Shown: positions 1-10,577 of the stretch, in pieces
How the letters are laid out: each line of letters opens with the position of its first letter
Position numbering within the stretch: position 1 is the first letter of the stretch
NCBI GenBank assembly: GCA_947561715.1
Contig: OX387205.1
Coordinates: 11,847,001 to 11,911,000, forward strand
Origin: Ascidia mentula
Lineage: Eukaryota; Chordata; Ascidiacea; Phlebobranchia; Ascidiidae
Direction of reading: 5' to 3'
DNA: 64,000 nucleotides
Translations under genes and position numbers: made by a program
Notes under the pieces: generated by a model
What the model was told of the DNA's origin: nothing
What the model saw: only the letters and a program-made list of their open reading frames with translations
Databases searched by the model: none

Positions 1-40
1 TATAACATAAATCTATTGGAAAAGTGTTCATTTGAAAAAC

Positions 41-774
41 CTCTTTCACAGAGAATTTTTTTAGGATGTGAGCAGTCTCCGTTTTTCCAACATTGCGACT
101 TTGTCCAAGCGGGCAGAATCCAGCCACACTTGTAAGTAGACATGGAGGTACAAGAACCAGAAGACCGAAGAACAACTCGTAAACGCCAATATTCAAACTT
201 ATAAACACTGTTGTCCAACCAGTAACGAGTCCATTGATTTCGATTGTATGTTTGCTCCAACCCAATCCAATAAAAATCTTAAACAAAACAATAAGGTTTA
301 TCCTTCTTGGACATTAAAAAACATGAAACAGATGTTTTTACTCACCATTGTCAGTTTATATATACAGGTATTTAGATTTTTGTATTAACAAAGTTATGGT
401 ATCAAAAAAACTATCCTTGTACTCAACTTCCCTGTGGAAACTGGTAATTTTGTACAAGTTGGCCTTTTTCATATTTAAAACATTGATAACTATTGTTAAC
501 TTTTGCTGATTCAGATATTATTTTCAAAAATAACTACCAAAAAACGTTTTTTTTTAAAAAAAAAAAGTTGGCCGAAAAATGCTAAAAAAAACATAAACAC
601 TACCGGTTAGTGTTGAGTCCATATGATCTCCAATGGCTATAAATACATCTTTTGTTTTTATCATGACCATGCTAGCACCATAACTTTTACAGTGAACTTT
701 GGCCTGTGGCTGGCTTTTTGTTTCGTCAAAAAACAAATACTCTTTTCCATCATGAAACAAAGTGGAACTTGGAT
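41..774 (-). CDS. A1 C-type lectin-like domain, two exons
   Basis: Exon 774-604 carries the first half ([22 protein letters not shown]). Exon 277-41 carries the second, with the WIGL motif, WLDNSVY, several cysteines and the closing ILCER. The intron is phase 1. I see no EPN, QPD or WND sugar/calcium motif, so calcium-dependent sugar binding is doubtful and protein or other ligand binding is as likely. Confidence 0.8.
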
Positions 775-3700
775 CTGAAACAACAAACATTTGGTATCAA
801 ATATGTTATTGTAGTCTCTGTGAATTGTGAAATAATAAAAACAACACCTGATAATGGACTGCATGGTTCATTTTCACAGTGTTTTTTTTCTACATTTTTC
901 CCCCTGCACATGACAGTATTAGGAGGTGAATTCGGACATTCCCTTCTCCTTAATTGAAACCCAGAGCCACATGTGGAAGTGCAAGGACCCCATAAGTTCC
1001 ATTCACTCCAACTGTTCCACATTGGTTGCAATGGTGGTTGGGGTATTGGCACAATTGGTTTGGGTTCAGCTGGTATTTCTGAATTGACTAACAGTAAAAT
1101 TGAGTCAGTTTATTTTCTACAAAACATAACATTAAATTGACATAATTTTATAATACAGCAGGTGATGCTGGCAAGAGGTTAAAGGAAGATAATTGCATTA
1201 TTTCTGGGAGCAAGCATTTGCTAATTAATTTCTGTAATGCAGAATGCAACACAAAACATTGTGGAAAATGTAAAAAATAATGTTTTTATCTTATGCTCAA
1301 CAATACATGACATACATTAGAGCAGTGTTTCTCAAACTTTTTCCAATCACGTACCGCTCATTTGTTTTTTAATACACTGCGTACCACCGTATTACTATAC
1401 CATAACTGTTATGACATACCACCAATGAATAACAATTTAGCCAACATCACCAGTTGCTTGGTTTTCTTTATTGTGCATTTGTGACGCAACAGTATCAACG
1501 TGAAATTGTTGCACAGTTGAATACACGATGTCAGAATTACTTTAACAGTGCAACAATTTCACGTTGATACTATTGCGTCACAAATGCACAATAAAGAAAA
1601 CCGACATCATGTATTTGCAGCGGTTTTGGCTTCTTCAAAGTGCGGCAAATTGTATAGAGTAGACTAAATCGCGTACCACTTGAAAAGCTCTCGCGTACCA
1701 CTAGTGGTACGCGTACCACAGTTTGAGAACCACTGCATTAGAGGGTTCTTGCTCCATAATAGTTAACAATCTATCATGCATAAAGTTAGAACTTAATTAC
1801 TCCTATGCAATACCTTCACAAGTTGGAGTTTTTGCAGACCATTTACCCAAATGACAATGAACACTTCGGGCACCAACTAATCGCAAGGTATTGTCACATG
1901 CAAAAGTCACCATACTTTCACTCCGATGGGTGATGGAACCACCAGTAGGTGGTGCAAGATGGCTACAAGCTAAAAAAACATGAAGTGTTTTTTTATAGAA
2001 TTGTGAGGACATAGTAAAATAATTGAAACAAAACTAAGCATGTAGCTATTTGTCTTTGTTTAATTTGTCAATTTTGGTGGAAAATACATTACTTCAAGTG
2101 CATATGAAAAACCTAAGAATTTTCTAAGTAGCTTGTAGTATACTGATATTTTCAACACTAATTCATTATTAGTGCACATAAACACTGACTGTGCAGGCTG
2201 TACCCATCAATCAGTAAGCAATTGCAGAGAGTTAGAACTGGACAAATAAAAATAACGCAAAAGTAAATTTGATTGCAAGGTCAGAATGTTTCTGTTTATA
2301 CATTCTAACCATGTAGTCAATGCCAACAAGCAAATTCTTGTCTTCAAGTTATACTTACGAATTGGATCACAAGAAAGAGGTTGAGGAAACCAAGTTCCTT
2401 TAATGGTGCATGTGACATTTCCCTGACCCTGAAGTCTATATCCATTGTTGCATTCAACTCGAACCACAGTGTTGATAGTATACACATGTTGGAATGGAAC
2501 AAGGTGACCATTTCGCACAACAAATTTTTTACATTTTACTTCTGCAAATCAATAATTATTCCTGAGAATGAAAATTGTGAAATAAATCTGCTAATTCTTG
2601 CAAGCACTGAGGCTTTTTTGTTTTTAATCTTTTGTTGTTCTGCATTTTATACACAGATGATGCTGTTCAAAGCAAAATATATTTGTCTTAAATAACAAGC
2701 TGACAGATTTTAACCTACTGGAATAAATATTTCCATGTTTGTGGTAAATCTGCATGCCATAACCAATACAGTTGCATACTAGCATTTAAATTAAATCAAA
2801 TCAGAAAAAAATAACAAACCAATACAGCTGGGTTGTGAACTTGACCATTTTTCTGTTGGTAAACACTCAGTGTTGTTTGCGCCTTCTAACCGATAACCAT
2901 GCCAGCATGTGAAAGTAACTGAGGTTCCCATTGAATGGCCCACACCTGTCTGTAAACTTGGTTGCATTTCACCATTTTCTAAATGCTGTATTGGGGGACA
3001 TTTCTTAACTGAAAAACAATATTCCTTTAAAAATTACAGGATACAAAATTTCTCATGCATAAACTTTTTAGATATTTTTTGAGCAGTTTTTTTAGGTGCA
3101 GTATTTAATTCTCCACAACTTTATTAACTGAGAACAGTTCTTAGTTCACAGCAGTTTGAAGTATCCTACTAAACACTTACCCACACATCTTATAGTATCA
3201 GGATTTGTACTCCATTTTCTTCTCGCATTACATGTAACTGTTTTGAGTTTAGACGATGTTCCTGCTATTTTGAAACCTCTATCACATGCATATGTTACTT
3301 TTGTACCAGGCAAAAGATATGGTTTATTAGGGTTTTGGTAGGTTATGGTGACCACCGCATTTGACAGACGTTCAGGGCATTCCTGGCACTTCAGATCTGT
3401 CACAATATAATTAAATATTTAAAGTATGCAGATATAATCTGATGATCCTAACTGCATGAATACTGTATGTGTCAGAAAAAACACTTATTTCTGTGAACAT
3501 GGTTCATCTAATCCGTGCTTGTTTGGGTTTTATGTTACTAAAGCAAAATTCACAACATTCTTCCTGTTCCCAAAATATGCCCATTATTGGGACATCTATT
3601 TTTTGAAGTTAGGCACAGATATTTGCAGAGAAACAGTAAAAATAGGAAGGTAAATAAGAACAATATTTAAACTGTATTTTGCTTGCACAGATATGTTCAA

Positions 3701-5099
3701 TAGCCTAAACGTAGTTACATGGTTTATAAACATTATAATTAACTATTTGTAATGCCAATAAAAAGGAGTTACTGGTACTGTTGACAATTATTGGCAGGGT
3801 AAAATTAACAAATAAATTTATTTTTTCAAATAGGCAAATGAACTCCTTGAATGGAGGTTTGGGCACATTGTGTCAAGAAAACTTGTAATTTCCTGGACGA
3901 AGATCAGTCATTTGCAATAAGTTAATCCGATTTAATAGGGTCATTTGATAAATTTCAATTGTAAGCATGACCAACAAAACTGTATTACCCTCAGAGCAGG
4001 TGGTGCCTCCAAAATCTGGTGTACAGGTACATGTAAAGCCATTAACTTCATCCTGGCATGTGCCATCATTTTGACATGGATTACTTTCACATTCATCACC
4101 TTAACAGTTAGATGGCCAGTTATGGCACAGCAACATTTTGTGTTTAGAGAATAACATAACAGTAGCAAATGCGAAAAACTTGGTTACTAGTTGATTACAA
4201 GAAGCCCTCACATAAAACAACTTTTTAGGACAATTAAGGGTATTCTACGTTTGTTCATTTTTTAATAATTAAAACTAAATACTTACTGCAAGCTTCGTCT
4301 GCAACTGTTATATCATCCAAGCTGACAGTGCCAGATGTTGCCACAAATGACACTTGTCTGCCTACTCGATTTTGTTTTACCGTCAATTCTCCAGGCACCC
4401 ATAGACTGTGAGATACACGATCCCTCCAACTGCATTATAAAAATCTTTAGCTGCAAAAAATGAAAATACGCAACTGTTGCATTGTTTTGGATATCAAAAA
4501 CATTACCGTATAGTCCCAGATATCTTCAAGACCAAATGAGAGTTGGCAGAGTCAAGTTTGTAAAAGAAGTTAAAGCACTTGTCATTGCCTGATTGCGGGA
4601 TTACTGGTGATGAAAGCGATTTTTCACTGGTGTAAGCAGAAGCATAAACAACATAACCTGCAAGGCAATTTCTAACTCTTTATATCTAAAATACGCATTG
4701 GTAACAACTAGTTTGTTTGAATGCAAAAGAATGAAAATAACACCTCTTCTGTTATTGCGATCAGTTCGTGTGTAACGGCGTCTCCAACCTTCTAAAGGAC
4801 TAGATGTGTATCCACAAGTTGGACTGTGGAAATTTTCAAAGTCGCAATCCAAATGAACTAGTGAGAAAACGGACAAAGAGTAAAATACGTGTTTATCTTG
4901 ATAGTTGGTTGATAGCAGTTACCATGGCAAATGGCAGACCCTTCCCAAATGGCATCGGCATTACAAACGGCAAATGAGCTTCCAGTGTTTCGAAATCCCT
5001 CGTTGCAGACAAATCGAACACGTGACCCGAAAACGTAATCTACGCCGCGATCATCCACTCGGCCATTTGGTGGCGCAATAGGAGTATTGCATCGCCTTA
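41..5099 (-). CDS. Gene A1, mosaic secreted protein (CCP-MAM-EGF-CCP4-TSP1-lectin), partial
   Basis: Exons on the minus strand, in order: 5099-4923 (CCP3), 4857-4744, 4657-4507 and 4429-4287 (MAM), 4099-3989 (EGF1), 3396-3181 (CCP4), 3008-2820 (CCP5), 2541-2359 (CCP6), 1969-1814 (CCP7), 1078-848 (TSP1), 774-604 and 277-41 (C-type lectin). I placed each edge at a GT-AG site, and the phases join in frame. The gene runs off the left edge after the lectin. No start codon or signal peptide is visible before 5099, and the two CCPs found upstream of CCP3 in A2 are absent. Its 5' exons are therefore lost, or it borrows those of B1. Role: secreted, probably adhesive or recognition; the function is inferred. 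Confidence 0.8.
848..1078 (-). CDS. A1 thrombospondin type 1 repeat with proline-rich lead
   Basis: A proline-rich segment (IPQPPLQP) leads into [23 protein letters not shown] and three further cysteines, the usual TSP1 layout. This is the full-length form of the exon, also seen in A4. A2 and A3 lack the proline-rich lead. Confidence 0.9.
1079..1813 (-). other. A1 intron CCP7-TSP1 holding a hAT-type element
   Basis: This 735-base intron contains the 413-base element at 1323-1735. In A2 and A3 it is reduced to 93 and 60 bases, together with loss of the first part of the TSP1 exon. No other feature was seen. Confidence 0.8.
1323..1735. mobile_element. Non-autonomous hAT-type element with 8-bp target duplication
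   Basis: The ends are inverted (CAGTGTTTCTCAAACT and AGTTTGAGAACCACTG). They are flanked by an exact 8-bp duplication, CATTAGAG, at 1315-1322 and 1736-1743. The interior holds a long near-perfect inverted repeat (about 1460-1513 against 1547-1602). There is no transposase. The end sequence resembles widespread hAT termini. Confidence 0.92.
1814..3008 (-). CDS. A1 CCP/sushi domains 5, 6 and 7
   Basis: There are three one-exon CCPs (3008-2820, 2541-2359, 1969-1814), each with four cysteines and a conserved tryptophan before the last, phase 1 at both ends. CCP7 has the pattern [27 protein letters not shown]. Its donor (GTATTG) is weak in every copy. Confidence 0.88.
3181..3396 (-). CDS. A1 CCP domain 4
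   Basis: CCP with a doubled cysteine start (LKCQECPE), [13 protein letters not shown] and a closing [11 protein letters not shown]. It belongs to the same subtype as the second of the two CCP4 exons in A2, and differs from the single CCP4 in A3. Confidence 0.88.
3989..4099 (-). CDS. A1 EGF-like domain 1
   Basis: Six-cysteine EGF module: [18 protein letters not shown] and a [11 protein letters not shown] end. The opening DECESNPC resembles calcium-binding EGFs. It forms one phase-1 exon directly after the MAM exons. Confidence 0.88.
4287..4857 (-). CDS. A1 MAM domain, three exons
   Basis: Exons 4857-4744, 4657-4507 and 4429-4287 encode [15 protein letters not shown], a GYVVYASA stretch, [19 protein letters not shown] and a [12 protein letters not shown] end, as in MAM domains. 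At about 137 residues it is slightly short for the family. The internal intron phases are 1 and 2. MAM domains usually mediate adhesion or oligomerisation. Confidence 0.88.
4923..5099 (-). CDS. A1 CCP domain 3 (first recognisable A1 exon)
   Basis: [38 protein letters not shown]. The acceptor and phase 1 match A2 and A3. The sequence just upstream (5100-5270) does not match the A2 intron and no exon was found in it. Confidence 0.85.
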
Positions 5100-5742
5100 C
5101 TTTAAATATACTTAAAGTGTATAAGGCAACAAAATGTATCGTTGCAATGTCAAAAATAAAGCTTTTTTGACATGAAACTAGAAGGTTTGACGAGAACACA
5201 CCACTAGAAAGCACTACGATTTCGTATCGATATACGCTATACCGCATGACCCAAGAAAATATTGTGTAGCCTTATTACCATTAGCTTTAGGTATACCCCA
5301 ATATTTGCTGAAAACAAAACGCCTCTTTTAGTTAATGATAATTGTGCGAACAAAGAGCACTTTTATCTATATGTGTGTGACGTAATTTGTGACTTACTTC
5401 GGTGATGTGATTTACGGCCAATCCTGCAACAAAACAAAAACATTTTTTGTTATGAAAGAGCACAACCTCGGCCATGATTCAATAAAATGCAAATCTCAGA
5501 AATTTCTCTGCGACATTTCTAGCATTTCTTACAAAAAATGGTGGATTTACTCATTACATATTGTACGGTTTAACCGCTTAAAATTAAAAAAACATTTTTA
5601 CTGAAAGCTATTTCCAATTGGTAAGTTTTGCTTGTTTTTCCATTGACAAAACTAACTCAACATATACTTGTTGTCAGGTTAATTGCAGACATAATTCTTT
5701 TATCTTCACAACACACAATAAACTAGGAATTGAACAAAGTTT
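5100..5742 (-). other. Spacer between B1 stop codon and A1
   Basis: Holds the 3' untranslated region of B1 and the region upstream of A1. I found no canonical AATAAA on the minus strand soon after the B1 stop, no signal-peptide exon and no clear promoter for A1. Confidence 0.6.
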
Positions 5743-8700
5743 TTACTTAGAACCGTTGATCGTTTCTTCAATCCAGCTCTGCATCTGCGCAACATCTGCG
5801 TAGTAGCCAGGATACACAAAGTCATCTGTTTCATCCCTATGAGCACATTCAACTCCAAAACTGACAATCCCCATTTGTATCCAATAACTTTCGCCAGTTT
5901 GGGAATCCAAGCGCTGTTACAAGATTTTAAACAAATAATATATGCATTTGTATTTAAATTTCATACGTATACCAAAGAGTTCCATTAGGCATTTCAAAGA
6001 ACCTTAATAAAATAAAGCATTACTTGGTTTATGAGCGGCCCACCACTGTCTCCAGTACACGCGTCAGACAGAGTTCTTGCAGTTGTTGGAGATCTGGCAC
6101 AAATCATGCGGTTCGTGTACCTCAAAGCCTGTCCTGTTTTTCGCGTGTGACGTTGGATTCCTTGACGACACCTGATCGAAACAGCAATAAAAAGTATCTT
6201 CTTTTTCTTGATTGATGAAGTTATTTTTAACCACAATAATACTTTAGACGAACAAATCGTTACCAAACTCTTGGAAAAAGGCCATAAATGTAAAAATGGA
6301 ATACTTTCGTACATATTGTTTGTTATTATAGGCCACAAACAAATTTAGCTTTTTTGTATAAAGTGACGAATGGTATTTACACTGCATCTGGTTGTAGTTC
6401 TTGCGTGGTTTGCTGCAGAATGTTTGGTATGGTTTGATTTTGATAATTAGTGTATCCAAATCCAGTTACTACGACTGTTGCTCTGTTTTCTCTTTCACCT
6501 GTAAAGTGCAACCCTTTTTTACGTGAAAGACATTCTAAATTTAAAAAATGGTAAATGTTAAAAAGCTGAGTTAAAAAAGGGGAAATCGCGATTAGAATTT
6601 AACATATTTTACGACAGGCAGCTGAAGAAAATTGTTGGAGATACTTAGTCCCTTACTGTGTATGATGGTTCCGTTTGGAAGAAACGAATTATTCCAAGGA
6701 AGACACACGGGACGAATGTACGGAGATAAGGGGATTGTTCCATTGAATTTCGGCCTTTCTTTTGTGGCTATCCAATACGATCTGTGACGTAAAAAACGAA
6801 GCGAGACTCCGATTCTGATCTGAAAACGGAGGTCCTTTTGGATAATCCTGTACGTTTATTATGAAAAGTACTTCTGGTATACTTTATGTAGAGAATGCAA
6901 AAAGCTGTAGGAGATACGTTTACGCGCATCTTATTTCTCTTTAATCTCAAATCAAAACATTAAATGGGTCAGGTGAATCGTATAATAACCAGATATTTTA
7001 CTGTACACATTGGTTTACGTCACGCACGAATTTTTTCCAACTTTAAAGACGATAATATTGCCTAGAACGTACCCTTCATTGTACTGACATAAAGTTTGTC
7101 ACGGAAAGCAAGAACACAATATTTACAGGATACGTTTACATCCAATAAACTTTCTTCATAAAGTATAATCAAAGTAAACGAACAAACCCGTTTTAATAAA
7201 CTCACCAAAGCAATATCGTAATCATAATTGATTCTCAGCCACCCACGATTCTGTAGATCAAATCTTGGATGAAGATATATTTTCCTTGGTGTAAACAGTT
7301 CAACTGCAGAGTCCAAATTTTCGATCAAACTGGGGCGTTCATGAACACCTGTCAATAATTATCGGTTTAACATCAAATGTTTTTGATGCATGCCTTTAAT
7401 TTAAAGGTCATAATTTTCTTGAACGAACATAATTAAACTAAATAAGTAGACGATCTTTAAATGCACAACTGTATTTGTAAAGAGGAATTATTTTTTAAGA
7501 CTTCAGAGGCAAACTGGCCCCTCACTTGGTACAAGATGTACCAAAAACTATCGCACAGATCATCCTGTAAGAGTGAAAACTTAACAGGAACGACCAAATT
7601 TGAACGCCCGACAACACCACGCACTGTGTAATTTGATCTCTTGTGATGGCGGATGTAATAAACGTCAATAGCGAAATATCGGCGAAGTTGGCGGCGCGCA
7701 ACGTTCAGCACGGAGCTATAAAATTCTCGCAGTGCACCAATCGGAGATTTCCTGTTGGTGGATTTTGCTGACGGCGTTAATTGTTATGAGCTTACTCCCG
7801 ACACTTCGATAATATGCTGTTGCAAAATTAAAATAAATTTCAACCGAAATCTAAGGATTTAATTTAAACCACCTGGCGGTATTTTCGTAAATTAAAAATT
7901 GCATCAACGTTTATCAATGATTTAATTGCATGCATTTGCAGGGACTGTGACGATCACAAGTACATCAGTCCCCGTAGATAAACGTTATTTATTCTTACTT
8001 AGCTGCATAAAAGTAGTGATGTTCCCAGTTCCAAATTATCCGGCCCGGCCGGATCCGGATAGTTATTAATCAAATCCGGCCGGATAATTTGGATCCGGCA
8101 GTTTGTTAACACTGATTCGTGTATTATGGCAAAAATGTTTGATTGCCAAACAGAATGCTATGTTAAGGTTAGCCTGTCATGAGTGGAACAAATAAACGTG
8201 GGCATTTATTAATATGGTATAACACGTCACGAAAAACTTTCATAACAAATAACAGAAAAATCTTACGTCGGCGAGTATAACAGATTGGGTCCCAAAAACG
8301 AGTAATTTGCGAACTGTTTGTACGCTTTTAGGACAAAAATGCTTTCCCAACTATCCGGTAAAATTAAGTGTATTATCCGGCCGGGTCCGGGTATTGAAAA
8401 TTGGTCAATATCCGGCCGGGTCCGGGTACCCGGATCCGGCGCAACACATCACTACATAAAAGTACGGAGTTAACTAACCGACGGCGACAACTAAATCTTC
8501 GATGTGTTCAATGTCTTGATATTCGTCAAACACGTGAGCTGCTGTGAGAACCCACTGTTTGTTAATAATAGATCCACCACCCCTTAAACTGCGATCGTCG
8601 AACAACTGTGAATGTAAAAACCAACTCCACGTAATATATTGTTGATAATAAATGGTTGTATAATTGTCTTGGTTGCTATGCACTTAACATACAGGAACTG

Positions 8701-8901
8701 TTTCCGGAGACAAAATTCGAGACATTTCATACAATGGCAAAGATACTGAAAAGTAACTTACTCGTGGGTATAAGTTTCTCATAATGAGCACCTGCCAAGG
8801 CCAAGTGTGCTGTTTTACTGATATTCCTCCGACTACTCGCCCGAAACCGCGCTGATGTACGATTGTGTTGATAACATTTGATTGGCCACAAATCTTTAGA
8901 T
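5743..8901 (-). CDS. B1 trypsin domain exons 5-11
   Basis: Exon 5 (8901-8762) has KICGQSN and the cleavage site RVVGG. Exon 6 (8605-8479) has the His motif, exon 7 (7348-7206) the Asp motif, exon 8 (6819-6657) RPVCLPW, exon 9 (6498-6381) VVVTGFGY, exon 10 (6171-6024) MICA and GDSGGPL, and exon 11 (5913-5743) GIVSFGVECA, YPGYYADV and the stop. The exon 8 donor was set at 6657 because only that one (GTAAGG) gives the phase exon 9 needs. Glu replaces the usual Gly at chymotrypsin position 219, which may narrow the S1 pocket entrance. Confidence 0.92.
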
Positions 8902-10577
8902 CTGTTAGAGTTACGTTTAATAAGGAAACAACACTAAAGTTATTAAAAAACAATAGAAACATGTTATGTTTGATTTATTCAAAATTACTACCGTATAACT
9001 TTTACGTTCGAATCCTTTTGCCAAACCTTCTACGTTTATAAAACTGATTTTGTTGTCACTTTACCTATGCAATTTACATCAGCTCGTGTCCATTGTTTTC
9101 TTGAATTGCAGATAACCTGGGGACCAATAGGTGTCATTCCCGGAGGGCACGCATATTCAACGAAGTCACCGTGTCTAAAGCTTGAATTCACTTGAACCAA
9201 GCCACGGCCAACGAAACGCATCACACTGTAACCCACACTGCCTCTAGCCGGTGGTAGCGAATTCCCACAGGTGGCCACTTAACAATAAGTAGCAAATGAC
9301 ATTACTTGAACAGAAACTATTAAAATTGGCTTGGCAGATAAAATATTTCCATCGGGGCGTTATTAAAATGTTGGTTGGTGTAATGGTTCTCAGCGCTTTT
9401 TTATAAAATTTTTCTCTCTAGATAAACATTCGTCATTCTCACTTGGGTTAAAGCAGGACATCCCACAATGACCGTCACAAGCACATCGTTTCCTTCCTCT
9501 ACACTGCCAGTTATGCACACAAGGTTTTCGGCATGGATAACCCGCCAATCTCTCGTTTCTTCCGGGACATGAACCTATAACATATTTTTCCTATAGTTGC
9601 GCTAGATGACATAAACACTAAACGCACTCCAGTTTTGTTTATTACAGAGGCGTATATCCATGATGATCACATCAAATAAAACTTTTGGGCAATGTGCTTG
9701 ACATATCCTATAATTCTGGCCTAAAACATAATTGTATTCCAGAAAAAAAAACAATGATTTTCTTTGGGTGTAAGATATTCTTCGCATGCGAGACATTGAC
9801 TTTATGATAACTTAATTAGACTTTCGAAGCAAAGTGTAACACACAGCACCAGCCCAAAAACGCCCCCAGCTGTTGTATTGGAATTTTCAGCAAAATGCTC
9901 GTAATTCCCACAAACTTGAAGAGCATACACTTATTTTCCGAAATGAAAAACTTAACTTAATAATTTACTTTGATATGAGTTATTTATCTTCAAAATTAAA
10001 CTTTATACCGCATCTGGCAAAGACATATGATTCATCCTCGTTGTTGCTGCAATCTCCAACGCCATCACACACTTTGTCGACGCTTAAACAAAGATCACTG
10101 TTTGGACATCGAAACTTGTTGTTAGAACACGGCCCTGTTGCGCTGCTACCTGCTGACAATAGGGATATTGAAAATTTTAATTATACCCTGTCTTCAATTT
10201 GCCAAGTGGTCAGCGTAACATTAAAGTAATAATTTAGTAACGCTGCAGTAGGTTTCAATGAATAGTTCATTGCTGGTATTTGTGTGATGACAGAAACAAA
10301 ATTATTTCCCCAAACCTCTACTTGATCCAAGTACATCAGGCTCTTATGGCATAAAGCACTTTAGGCTGTGTAGCCAGTTTTTGTTTAAATCACTTAATGT
10401 TCAAGGAGATAAACTAAACCAATATCCGTTTTGACTTCAAAGTTAAACATCTTGCTATCGTCGCGATAATTCAGGCTATAATCAATTCGTGTAAACGGAA
10501 AATCAAAAGTTTATCTGTGGTTACTTACGGCTGAAAAGTGACTTTAACAGCAAGACAACCAATATCCAAGTCTTCAT
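5743..10577 (-). CDS. Gene B1, secreted serine protease: signal peptide-LDLa-WAP-CCP-trypsin, complete
   Basis: Eleven exons: 10577-10529, 10152-10009, 9574-9443, 9277-9065, 8901-8762, 8605-8479, 7348-7206, 6819-6657, 6498-6381, 6171-6024, 5913-5743. They sum to 1548 bases and join in frame (515 residues). Signal peptide is MKTWILVVLLLKSLFS; LDLa lies at about 20-63, WAP-like at 66-108, CCP at 110-178 and the protease from 202. The activation site is GFGR|VVGG (Arg201/Val202). The triad is His250 (TAAH), Asp313 (DIAL) and Ser452 (GDSGGP). Asp446, six residues before the serine, predicts cleavage after Arg or Lys. Cys184 and the CLPW cysteine can link the two chains after activation. It is probably a zymogen of a clotting- or complement-like cascade (inference). 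Confidence 0.92.
7349..8478 (-). other. B1 intron 6 with mobile element and hairpin remnant
   Basis: This 1.13-kb intron lies between the His and Asp exons. It holds the 441-base hAT-type element at 8014-8454 and a degraded form of the hairpin that is intact in B2 and B3 (about 7605-7645). No coding sequence was recognised. Confidence 0.75.
8014..8454. mobile_element. Non-autonomous hAT-type element in B1 intron 6
   Basis: Inverted ends TAGTGATGT and ACATCACTA are flanked by an exact 8-bp duplication, CATAAAAG, at 8006-8013 and 8455-8462. Sub-terminal blocks are rich in CCGG/GGATCC-like words. B2 carries the empty site at about 28680-28690, so the insertion happened after the units separated. 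No transposase. Confidence 0.94.
9065..9277 (-). CDS. B1 CCP/sushi domain
   Basis: One exon, phase 1 at both ends: ATCGNSLPPARG, VEYACPPGM, CNSRKQWTRADVNC. It links the WAP-like module to the protease and may position substrates or partners. The donor phase would also fit CCP3 of A1. Confidence 0.9.
9443..9574 (-). CDS. B1 WAP-like four-disulfide module
   Basis: Eight cysteines in the order of a four-disulfide core: SCPGRN, YPCRKPC, WQC, RCACDGHCGMSCFNP. Cysteines 5 and 6 are split by one residue instead of being adjacent, so I call it WAP-like. A different copy of the same module type is at 45933-46082. Confidence 0.75.
10009..10152 (-). CDS. B1 LDL-receptor class A module
   Basis: Six cysteines with the acidic calcium-cage end: GPCSNNKFRCPN, CLSVDKVCDGVGDC and NNEDES. 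One phase-1 exon of 144 bases, identical in length in B2. Confidence 0.92.
10529..10577 (-). CDS. B1 signal-peptide exon and start codon
   Basis: The 49-base exon begins at ATG and encodes a short basic start, then a leucine/valine-rich core (MKTWILVVLLLKSLFS). It ends at a strong GTAAGT donor in phase 1. B2 has the same exon with one core residue changed. Confidence 0.9.

Noticed and set aside
6607-6660. Alternative exon 8 end of the protease at 6613 (GTAAAA donor)
   Set aside because: It would leave phase 0, putting a stop into exon 9; the donor at 6657 gives the correct phase and the HSERENR junction.
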